From an uncultured Alphaproteobacteria bacterium (GTDB lineage: Bacteria > Pseudomonadota > Alphaproteobacteria > RF32 > CAG-239): 49,420 bases of DNA. Of this stretch, positions 37,205-45,120 are shown one piece after another (the stretch's first letter is position 1; each line of letters begins with the position of its first letter). The position numbers and the translations under genes are program-made. Where the stretch lies: assembly GCA_934254675.1 (NCBI GenBank), contig CAKQLP010000011.1, forward strand, positions 1 through 49,420, read 5' to 3'. Under the pieces are notes generated by a model that was not told where the DNA came from, did no database searches, and worked only from the letters and a program-made list of their open reading frames with translations.

Positions 37205-39005
37205 AAACGGCGAGAAAAACAGAGTGTTGCTTCGGCGAACCTTGTTTGTAATTTTTTTTAATTTGGTTGCTTTTTCCGTTATTGTGGCTCGTCTTTACTA
37301 TCTTCAAGTGAAAGAGGCGGAAAAATATAAGATGATGTCAGATGAAAATAGAATTTCAACGCGTTTTTTAGTGCCGCCGCGGGGACTTATTTTTGATAGA
37401 AATGGTGAAATTATTGCTAAAAACGAACAAGATTTTCAGGCGCTAATGGTTGCAGAACAAACGCCAAATATAGAAGAAGCATTGGCAACATTTAAAAAAG
37501 TTATTCCTTTATCGGAAGATGAAGAAGCAAAAATTCGTAAAGATTTAAAAAATAAACGCCGTTTTATTCCGATAAAACTAAAAGACAACTTGAACTGGGA
37601 TGAAGTTTCAAAAATTTTGTTACACGCACCTGATTTGCCAGGAATAGAAATTAATGAAGGCTTGAGCCGGTACTATCCTTATGCGGATATTTACGCACAC
37701 GTCTTAGGATATGTGGGGCCGGTTTCGGATAAAGATAAAAAAGACAATCCGCTGTATATGGTTCCGGGGTTTAAAATAGGAAAATCCGGATTAGAGCGTT
37801 ATTTTGATTATAAATTACAAGGAAAAGGCGGTACCATAAAATTAGAAGTCAATGCTTATGGGCGCGTTATGAATGAAATTGAACGCAATAATGGCGAAGA
37901 AGGAGAAAGTTTGACCTTAACATTGGATGCGCGTTTGCAAAAAGCAGCATATGAGGCTTTTGGTGAAGAAAGTGGCGCAGCAGTGGTTTTAGATGTTCGT
38001 ACGGGGGAAATTTTGGCTTTGGTTTCGACACCATCATTTGATCCAAACTTGTTTACCAATGGTATTAGCTATAAGCATTGGAACGCCTTGCTGAATAATG
38101 AACGCACGCCGTTGGTGAATAAGGCCGTTTCCGGACAATATTCTCCTGGGTCAACTTTTAAGGTGGTGGTGGCCTTGGCGGCGTTAGAAGCCGGCGTGAT
38201 TGATTTGAACACTCGATTTAATTGCACCGGCGGACTGGATGTGGGAAATATACGTTTTCACTGTTGGCGCCATTCTGGGCATGGTAGCTTGAACGTTGTA
38301 GAAGCATTGAAACATTCTTGCGATATTTTCTTTTATGAAACAGCTATGAAGTTGGGTATTGACAGAATTCATGATATGGCTGTTAAATTAGGAATGGGTA
38401 CTGTTCTGGAAGTGGGGCTGGATAACGAAAAAAGTGGTATTATTCCTTCAAAAGCGTGGAAAAAAGCTCGTTATGGCACATCTTGGACTTATGGAGATGC
38501 GGCTAATTCAGGTATCGGACAGGGATATGTTTTGGTCACGCCATTGCAATTGGCCACAATGTTGGCTCGTGTTGTTAACGGCGGTTATAATGTTCAACCG
38601 ACTTTTATCAAACCAACTGAAAAAGAATTGTCTAAAATTAAGAGATTAGATATTTCAACCAAAAATATAGAAATTGTCAAACGTGGTATGTTTGAGGTGG
38701 TGAACGGCGCCGGCGGAACTGCCGGAAGAGCCCGTTTTAATATTAATGGTGCTTTAATGGGTGGCAAAACCGGAACAACGCAGGTTCGACGTATTTCAAT
38801 GAAAGAGCGGAGTAGCGGTATTCTTAGAGATGAGCAATTACCATGGCGTTTGCGGAATCATGCTTTATTTATAGGTTTTACTCCGGTTGAAAATCCTCGT
38901 TATGCGGTGGCTGTTGTGGTGGAACACGGTTCTTCAGGTTCAGGAGTTGCCGCACCAATTGCCAGCAAGATTTTGCAAACAGCGTTAAAATTAAATATTA
39001 ACTAA
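37197..39005 (+). CDS. mrdA: Penicillin-binding protein 2 (transpeptidase)
   Basis: PBP2 (602 aa) is the cross-linking enzyme of the elongasome. One N-terminal membrane helix (residues 13-33), the dimerisation region RISTRFLVPPRGLIFDRNGE, and the transpeptidase motifs SPGSTFK (active-site serine), the SCD triad, and GGKTGTTQ. Start ATG 37197 has GCAGGAGC upstream and overlaps the mreD end by 8 nt. Confidence 0.96.
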   Translation: MNRNGEKNRVLLRRTLFVIFFNLVAFSVIVARLYYLQVKEAEKYKMMSDENRISTRFLVPPRGLIFDRNGEIIAKNEQDFQALMVAEQTPNIEEALATFKKVIPLSEDEEAKIRKDLKNKRRFIPIKLKDNLNWDEVSKILLHAPDLPGIEINEGLSRYYPYADIYAHVLGYVGPVSDKDKKDNPLYMVPGFKIGKSGLERYFDYKLQGKGGTIKLEVNAYGRVMNEIERNNGEEGESLTLTLDARLQKAAYEAFGEESGAAVVLDVRTGEILALVSTPSFDPNLFTNGISYKHWNALLNNERTPLVNKAVSGQYSPGSTFKVVVALAALEAGVIDLNTRFNCTGGLDVGNIRFHCWRHSGHGSLNVVEALKHSCDIFFYETAMKLGIDRIHDMAVKLGMGTVLEVGLDNEKSGIIPSKAWKKARYGTSWTYGDAANSGIGQGYVLVTPLQLATMLARVVNGGYNVQPTFIKPTEKELSKIKRLDISTKNIEIVKRGMFEVVNGAGGTAGRARFNINGALMGGKTGTTQVRRISMKERSSGILRDEQLPWRLRNHALFIGFTPVENPRYAVAVVVEHGSSGSGVAAPIASKILQTALKLNIN

Positions 39006-39016
39006 GTAGGTTGAAT

Positions 39017-40156
39017 ATGTATGGATTAGGGTATGATGGCAGAAATTTAAGCTTAAAAGATAAGTTTTTAAAATTAAGTTTTTGGTATATTTTTTTAATT
39101 GTTGTCTTAGCTGGTATCGGCACTTTAACACTTTATTCCGCGGCTAATGGAAATTGGGAGCCTTGGGCAATTCGCCATATTAGCCGTTTTGGCGTGGCTG
39201 TGTTGGTTATGTTTGGACTGGCTATGATTGATATTCGCTATTATTACCACAGCGCCTATGTTTTTTATTTTATAACTTTATTTCTGTTAGTTGTTGTTGA
39301 AGTTACCGGACATATTGGTATGGGAGCGCAACGTTGGATAAATTTAGGCCTATTTAAAATTCAGCCTTCAGAGTTGATGAAAATTGGCATGGTTCTGTTT
39401 TTGGCACGCTATTTTAGTTCAATGACTTTGCAAAATATCAGAACCGTGCGCGGCATTGTTATCCCTGTGATTATGACTGTTCTTCCGGTGGGTTTGATTT
39501 GTTTGCAGCCAGATTTGGGGACGGCATTGATGCTTTTGTTTACGGCAACAATTATACTTTTTGTTGTTGGTGTTCAATGGTGGAAATTTGTGCTGGTTGG
39601 AATTATTGGAGCGGCTCTTTTGCCGGTGGCTTGGAATTTTTTACATGAATATCAGCAGAATCGAGTGTTAACTTTTTTAAATCCGGAAAGAGATCCTTTG
39701 GGGGCGGGCTATCATATTATTCAATCCAAAATAGCATTTGGATCCGGTGGTGTTTTTGGCAAAGGTTTCTTAAACGGCTCGCAGACGCATTTAAATTTTT
39801 TACCGGAAAAACATACGGATTTTATATTTACTATGTTTTCTGAAGAATTTGGAATGGTCGGAAGTCTTACTTTGATTTTTTTGAATATATTGGTGATTGC
39901 TTTAGGATATATGTTTGCATTTCGAATTTCTAACTATTTTGCCAAACTGGTTGTGATTGGTTTGAATACCAATTACTTTTTATATATTTTTATTAACATA
40001 GCCATGGTTATGGGGGTTTTGCCCGTAGTGGGCATTCCTCTTCCTTTAATTTCTTACGGCGGAACAGTTATGTTTTCCATTATGGCTAGTTTTGGCATTA
40101 TTTTATGTATGAAAGTCAATCAGGATAATAACATAAATTTTGATGCAGATGACTAA
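39017..40156 (+). CDS. rodA: Peptidoglycan glycosyltransferase RodA
   Basis: RodA (379 aa), the SEDS-family polymerase partner of PBP2, has about ten membrane helices. Key segments: GMGAQRWINLGLFKIQPSEL, PDLGTALMLLF, LPEKHTDFIFTMFSEEFGM with the catalytic acidic region, and the final PLPLISYGGTVMFSIMASFG. ATG 39017 is preferred over an in-frame TTG at 39011. It is the last gene of the mreBCD-mrdA-rodA operon. It converges directly on the unknown three-gene module with no room for a terminator. Confidence 0.96.
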   Translation: MYGLGYDGRNLSLKDKFLKLSFWYIFLIVVLAGIGTLTLYSAANGNWEPWAIRHISRFGVAVLVMFGLAMIDIRYYYHSAYVFYFITLFLLVVVEVTGHIGMGAQRWINLGLFKIQPSELMKIGMVLFLARYFSSMTLQNIRTVRGIVIPVIMTVLPVGLICLQPDLGTALMLLFTATIILFVVGVQWWKFVLVGIIGAALLPVAWNFLHEYQQNRVLTFLNPERDPLGAGYHIIQSKIAFGSGGVFGKGFLNGSQTHLNFLPEKHTDFIFTMFSEEFGMVGSLTLIFLNILVIALGYMFAFRISNYFAKLVVIGLNTNYFLYIFINIAMVMGVLPVVGIPLPLISYGGTVMFSIMASFGIILCMKVNQDNNINFDADD

Positions 40157-40158
40157 TG

Positions 40159-41358
40159 TTAAGCACTGTCTCTCATTTTATAAGAACGGAGAATAGACGG
40201 CATATTCGGAGTCATCTTTTTAGCTTGATCCCCTTGAGCTGTTTGTTCGATCATACTTTGTTTTGCCAAGCGCAAGTCACGAGAAAATACCAGCGCCTGA
40301 ACATCTTTAGGTAAATTTTTTACAATGTCGGAATTAGGGTTTATTTTTTCACCATCAGGGCATCGATAAGGAACATCATTAATACAGCAGGCAACCATAA
40401 ACATTTGTCTTAAATTTGCAGACATGGGATGATGCGAATCGGCTGTATAATTGCTTAAGTCTAAACCTATTCCATCTTTTTTAGCGCGTTCAACAATTTC
40501 ATTTACTGACTTGTTTAGATTAGCTCCATATCCATTGTTATCTTTGTCTATGAGTTGGCGCATTTGTATTTTTAGCGGAATACTTGCCCGTAGATAGTCG
40601 TCGTGTTCACTTAACGGAATATCATGCAAAATGGTTTGAGACAGCGTATCAAGAACATCTTCTTTAAAATGCGCTAATTTGGCTTGAACCGGTTTAGTTT
40701 TTAGATATGCCAACAGATGATCTCGATGATTTGTTGTTTCTATCTTCTGCATTAAATCAACAACTTGTGGTAAAAAATCGTCTTTGTCGATTTTTCCTCG
40801 GTTATATTGCGCAAACAAATGAAGCAACATTTTTTCAGGCTGGTGGTTGCACCAATCTTTTTTGATGGTTGCTTTGTCTGCTTCGCGGCTTTGACGCCAC
40901 AATTCTTTTTCTTTGTCGTTGAGTATTCCGTTTGCAGCGCGTTCTTGCAAAGCTTTACGAACTAAACTGTGAAGAGATAATTCATAAGCAGCTTCGTGGC
41001 TGTATCCCTGAGCGACAGCCACTGCAAAAACAGGCGCAGCCAAAATATCTTCCGGTTGCGGCGGAGGCGGTGGTAATTCTCTATCTTCTGGTTTAAGCGG
41101 CTGTTTACCGGCGGCAATTTCTTTCAGAATATAGTCTTTGCCCATGGCGGCAAGCAGGATAATTTCATCGGGAACTCTTCCACCAAAAGTGTTTCGAATA
41201 GATTCAGGAACTTTTACCCATGCACTGAAGTATTTGCTGTAATCATTATAGATGCGTCTTAAACTTTCTGGTTTAACGTCATCGGAGCAAGCCAGAATAT
41301 AATCTGTCGGGTGATTCGTCCTTAAAAATTCTAAAAAATCATCATCAAATCCATTCAT
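40159..41358 (-). CDS. Unknown charged protein, 399 aa
   Basis: I do not recognise this protein. It is soluble and helical, without signal or membrane segments. An N-terminal domain (residues 1-90) is followed by a proline linker PPPPPQP near residue 97, then a long helical region with many Lys, Asp and His residues. Near residue 310 the sequence HHPMSANLRQMFMVACCIND resembles the ASKEVATRMYAACVLNGNPM stretch of the upstream 772-aa protein, so the two may share a small domain. It is 26 nt downstream of that gene with AAAGGAGAC as binding site, so they are cotranscribed. Confidence 0.8.
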   Translation of the reverse strand: MNGFDDDFLEFLRTNHPTDYILACSDDVKPESLRRIYNDYSKYFSAWVKVPESIRNTFGGRVPDEIILLAAMGKDYILKEIAAGKQPLKPEDRELPPPPPQPEDILAAPVFAVAVAQGYSHEAAYELSLHSLVRKALQERAANGILNDKEKELWRQSREADKATIKKDWCNHQPEKMLLHLFAQYNRGKIDKDDFLPQVVDLMQKIETTNHRDHLLAYLKTKPVQAKLAHFKEDVLDTLSQTILHDIPLSEHDDYLRASIPLKIQMRQLIDKDNNGYGANLNKSVNEIVERAKKDGIGLDLSNYTADSHHPMSANLRQMFMVACCINDVPYRCPDGEKINPNSDIVKNLPKDVQALVFSRDLRLAKQSMIEQTAQGDQAKKMTPNMPSILRSYKMRDSA

Positions 41359-41384
41359 GGTTTGTCTCCTTTAATTAAAAATTG

Positions 41385-43703
41385 TTAAGCGCGTCCTTTG
41401 CCAAATTTATTTGTGAGGTGAGACATTCTTTCTGGTGAAATCATCGCCTGATATTTTTTTAATTCTTCACCGGTTTTGGCGGTTACTTCATTACCGTTGC
41501 GATCAATAACTTTAGCTCCCTCTGGGGCTATTCCTAAACGGGCGGCCATAATCAAATCCCGTGCGTCTTCTTTTTCTTGGCGTGATTTAGCTTGTTCAGG
41601 ATCCAAGCGGGAACGAAGATTTGCAATCTGTTGTTGACGGTATTGTTCGTTATTATTTCCGTTGGCGTTGAGAGCTGTTTCTTGAGTTGATTTTATTGTT
41701 GCAGTCAAAAGAAGTGCTCTTTTTAAATCTTTTTGATCATTAGCGGTCATTTCGACTTTGCCGCTTTTTTCATCTTTAGCTAATGAAACTTTTCCATCTT
41801 TTATCATTTGATGTAATTCTTCTCTGGCTTGAGTTTGTTCGTGAATAGCTTTGGTTACTATTGTTTGTTTTAATTCACTAGTTATTTCTTGTTCCTTAGA
41901 TGTTTGAGGATGGTTTAATTGTTCACATTCTGTTAAAATGTCTTGTAGTTGCTCAATAGACATTTTTTCTAAGAAAGCTTTGCGCTCATCTCCTTCTAAG
42001 GGCTTAACATTTTTAGGAGCTTCTACATCATACATCTCATGTTCCCCAGCCAAATAAGTCGTTTTTGGTGTAATTCCTAGTTTTGCCGCTCCCTCTTTAG
42101 CTTGTTGCTTGGATAAACATAGTTCTTTTGTATCAGCAAGTTGCTCCAACTCTTTTTTTAGGTCTCCACCTGTTAAATCGGCTATATCTAATATTTCTTC
42201 AGGAGATAGTTCTTTATACATTTTATATTTAAGATGTGTACGTTCTTGTCCTTCCAATGGCTTCATTTCTTCGTTTGTAAGATCATATTTGTGCCTATAA
42301 AAATCAGGGTCGTTAACCTGTTTACCTAGTGCAAATGCGTATTTCAGTTTCTCTTTCATTACCTCTTTATGAGAATTTTCCTGATTGTTTTCTTGTGGTT
42401 GTTTTTTTTCATAGAATTGTTTAACCTGTTCAAGTTGCTCATTTGTTAAGCCGCATTTAGCCAATTCTTCCATATCAATTTCTTTTGGAACGGCTCCTTG
42501 CATCGGATTGCCGTTTAAAACGCAGGCCGCATACATTCTGGTGGCGACTTCTTTAGAAGCGTTTTCCGGAAATTCAATCGGGCGACCTTGGTTATCAGGT
42601 TCTTTGAACATGGCATCAAAAACCTTAAAACCGGCATCGGGCGAAACATTGACATTGTCAGGAGAACTATAATGGATTTCAGCGTTTTCAAATTTTGCCG
42701 CGAATCCTTGTTGCTCCGTATCTCTTTCATATCCTTGAATTTTACCGTCATCAGAAAGTTTTTGATAATATTCCGCCTTGCGTTTTACCCATTCCGGTTC
42801 TTCTTCATTAGTTTTTTCTTCCGGTTCTGATTCATTTACAGAAACAGACAATGGTTTTTGTTCTTTATTATCAGCAGCATTAGCCCCTTCTTTTTCTTCT
42901 TTTGGAGCTTCTTTTTCAGATGTTTCTTTCCCAATTTTTTCAACAGCGGCTTTATAAGCTTCTTCGGATGTGATTGTTTTAGTGTCAATGTCATGCGCTT
43001 TACAAAATTCCAATTGTTCTTCGCTCAATGTAAATTCTTTGGTGTCACTCATTGTTGTTTCCTTTCTAGATAATTTTTCTTTACTTTTTCTTTCTGAGGG
43101 AAATTGAAAATCCTCTCTCTTTGTAATTTGGATAAAAGCATTATTAATATGTTTGGTAAAATTTGCGATTTCACTTTCGTCTTTGGGATTACGGATAAAA
43201 CGTCCATAATTTTTAAGGGTGCGTAAAATATTTTTTTCGGCTTTAGACGGTATATATTTACCATCAACAAATTGTCCTTTTTCAATTTTATTCAGCTGCT
43301 CATTTATTTTATTTAATATAACAGAAACATCTTCGATTTCAGCCGTTTTTTTTAATAGGGGACGGAAACCGGCGCTGTTATATAAATGCATAGCCTGAAT
43401 TTTATTCCAGAGATTCTTGTCAGATTTTATTTTTTTTTCGGCGTTTTCAATAGATATAGCGTCATAGGTCGCGGGATTTTTTCCAAAAGCAATCGCAACA
43501 TTGGCTCTGGCTGCAAACCAAGCGTTTGTTTTTTCACCCGAAGGTAAAGAAACTTCTGTTTGCTGTAATTCGGAAACGGTTTTATCAAAATCTTCTTTAC
43601 TCGGATAGAATCTCCAATCTTTACCCACTTCCATTAAAGCTCTTGCTTCTAAAGGATTGGGAAAATAAATCTGTTTTTGATTATTTTGTGAAGATACTAC
43701 CAT
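41385..43703 (-). CDS. Unknown large Glu/Lys-rich protein, 772 aa
   Basis: No family recognised. The N-terminal 210 residues look folded (FPNPLEARALMEVGKDWRFY, NAWFAARANVAIAFGKNPAT); residues 220-320 are acidic and low-complexity (KETSEKEAPKEEKEG, EPEEKTNEEEPE); then come helical segments, with an internal repeat KPLEGQER (about residue 484) and KPLEGDER (about 570), each followed by a similar helix. The start at 43703 has AAAGAGGAATAAACGA and a promoter. A second in-frame ATG at 43052 (residue 218) has an equally good AAAGGAAAC site, so a 555-aa product from inside the gene is possible. Confidence 0.82.
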   Translation of the reverse strand: MVVSSQNNQKQIYFPNPLEARALMEVGKDWRFYPSKEDFDKTVSELQQTEVSLPSGEKTNAWFAARANVAIAFGKNPATYDAISIENAEKKIKSDKNLWNKIQAMHLYNSAGFRPLLKKTAEIEDVSVILNKINEQLNKIEKGQFVDGKYIPSKAEKNILRTLKNYGRFIRNPKDESEIANFTKHINNAFIQITKREDFQFPSERKSKEKLSRKETTMSDTKEFTLSEEQLEFCKAHDIDTKTITSEEAYKAAVEKIGKETSEKEAPKEEKEGANAADNKEQKPLSVSVNESEPEEKTNEEEPEWVKRKAEYYQKLSDDGKIQGYERDTEQQGFAAKFENAEIHYSSPDNVNVSPDAGFKVFDAMFKEPDNQGRPIEFPENASKEVATRMYAACVLNGNPMQGAVPKEIDMEELAKCGLTNEQLEQVKQFYEKKQPQENNQENSHKEVMKEKLKYAFALGKQVNDPDFYRHKYDLTNEEMKPLEGQERTHLKYKMYKELSPEEILDIADLTGGDLKKELEQLADTKELCLSKQQAKEGAAKLGITPKTTYLAGEHEMYDVEAPKNVKPLEGDERKAFLEKMSIEQLQDILTECEQLNHPQTSKEQEITSELKQTIVTKAIHEQTQAREELHQMIKDGKVSLAKDEKSGKVEMTANDQKDLKRALLLTATIKSTQETALNANGNNNEQYRQQQIANLRSRLDPEQAKSRQEKEDARDLIMAARLGIAPEGAKVIDRNGNEVTAKTGEELKKYQAMISPERMSHLTNKFGKGRA

Positions 43704-43726
43704 TCGTTTATTCCTCTTTTTAAATA

Positions 43727-43755
43727 TTATAACAGTATTTTCGGATTTTGTCTAG
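43727..43755 (-). promoter_or_regulatory. Promoter for the 772-aa gene
   Basis: On the minus strand TAGACA (43755-43750), 17-bp spacer, TATAAT (43732-43727), in the 67-bp gap behind the 397-aa gene. This allows the two downstream genes to be expressed separately. Confidence 0.6.
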
Positions 43756-43770
43756 CTTTTTGTGTAAAAA

Positions 43771-44964
43771 TTAAGCAATATCTTTTTCAAAATTAGGGTT
43801 GGAAATCCCAATGTAATTTATGAGAATCTGGTTGATTTGTTCTTGCGAATCGTGGTATCTTTTCAAAGCTTCGTTGTAGGAGCGTCCGGTTAATGTTTTT
43901 TGGCAATCAAGCTGATGGCAAGATTCGACAATATTTCGGATTTTACCGATTTCTTCATTGGGAGAAACAGAAGGGAGTTGCGGATTTTGAGCCGCAGGGC
44001 ATTCATCTAAAAAATTAATTTCAAATGCTTTGCGCACGCCTTCAAGGTAGCATAGTTTTGCAAATTCGTTAAACATTGTCTGTGCCGCTTTTTTTATGGC
44101 GAGAATATCATCCAAATTTGGGGCGTGGCGTTGGTTGCAAAATTCCTTAAAAGCGGTTTTATATTTTTGGGGAGATGCTAAAAAGATTTCGGCTAAATCC
44201 AGCAGACTGCTGTTTTGCGCAAAAATTTTTAATTTGCCGATTAGCTCAAACATATCATTTCGATAAGAATCGGCATATTTTTGTCCCCATTTTGTTAAAT
44301 TTCCTAAAAAAGTATGCGAAAGTTCAAATTCTGGTGGAACGGTGCCGGTTTGGCGAATAATTTTTAAGGCAGAAAGCAGATAACGGCGCATTTTGAATTT
44401 GTTGGCAAAAAAGACCAAGTCCAACAAATGCAATTTGCGGCGAATTTTTTTGTAAGATGTGACAAAGTCTGTTATTTGGGCTATTTCAACCGCGTCGAGA
44501 TTTTCTTGTTCGCACAATTGAATTTTTTTGAGTGCGGCGCGGTACTCTTTTTCCATGGTGATGATTGTTTCTTTAAATGTCGGCGGCATTAATGCGGCTA
44601 TAACTCGTTTTTTTTGGGCGGCTTGCCGGCTGACCGAGGTTAAATCTAACCAGAGACGCAAAGATTGTATGGTTGAAGAGTTTTCAGGAATGATGATATT
44701 TTCTTCAAAATAATGACGAAAAGTTTCATATTCTTTGTTCAGTTCTGAAGAGTGTCGAACGTCGTACCAAGAGGCATTGATTAAATTTTTTATGTCTGCG
44801 CGGGAGATAAGGCAAGGGGCAAATTGACAATCACTTTTATCTCCCATAACAAAGCACCCGCTTGAATCGCGGCAAAAGATAAAATCAATGTTGTTGTAAT
44901 CAGTCATTATTGGTTTTAAAAATGACTTTTCCAGAGCTTTTTGTAAAAAAGTTTGTCCGTTCAT
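43771..44964 (-). CDS. Unknown protein, 397 aa
   Basis: No family recognised. It is a soluble, mostly helical protein: N-terminal region with cysteines (IFCRDSSGCFVMGDKSDCQF), then long amphipathic helices (TMEKEYRAALKKIQLCEQEN, YKKIRRKLHLLDLVFFANKF, MRRYLLSALKIIRQTG) and a C-terminal helical hairpin (YNEALKRYHDSQEQINQIL). It has AAAGGACAAATAA before the ATG at 44964. It is the first gene of the minus-strand set with the 772- and 399-aa proteins; proximity suggests a joint role, but nothing in the sequence says which. Confidence 0.8.
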   Translation of the reverse strand: MNGQTFLQKALEKSFLKPIMTDYNNIDFIFCRDSSGCFVMGDKSDCQFAPCLISRADIKNLINASWYDVRHSSELNKEYETFRHYFEENIIIPENSSTIQSLRLWLDLTSVSRQAAQKKRVIAALMPPTFKETIITMEKEYRAALKKIQLCEQENLDAVEIAQITDFVTSYKKIRRKLHLLDLVFFANKFKMRRYLLSALKIIRQTGTVPPEFELSHTFLGNLTKWGQKYADSYRNDMFELIGKLKIFAQNSSLLDLAEIFLASPQKYKTAFKEFCNQRHAPNLDDILAIKKAAQTMFNEFAKLCYLEGVRKAFEINFLDECPAAQNPQLPSVSPNEEIGKIRNIVESCHQLDCQKTLTGRSYNEALKRYHDSQEQINQILINYIGISNPNFEKDIA

Positions 44965-45035
44965 TTATTTGTCCTTTGCTAAAAACTTAACAATTAAGCG
45001 TTATCATTTGGTTAATATGTGTGGCGGCTGTTGCG

Positions 45036-45041
45036 TATAAT
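45036..45041 (+). promoter_or_regulatory. -10 box of the leuS operon
   Basis: A perfect TATAAT (45036-45041) lies about 80 bp before leuS; the best -35 at standard spacing is only TTAATA (45012-45017, 18-bp spacer). The transcript leader would be about 75 nt. No T-box-like or leader-peptide signal is seen. Confidence 0.4.
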
Positions 45042-45120
45042 ATAAAAAAACTTTGAAATTTATAAAACAGTGTGGTAATTTGAACGCAGTTTTAAATGTT
45101 TAACACGGAGAAAATAAGTA

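Noticed and set aside
40159..44964. Three unknown genes as a prophage or integrative element
   Set aside because: No integrase, att-like direct repeats, structural or replication genes are seen, and base composition looks like the neighbours.
45001..45120. leuS leader as a leucine attenuator
   Set aside because: No short frame with a cluster of leucine codons and no terminator hairpin are present in the leader.
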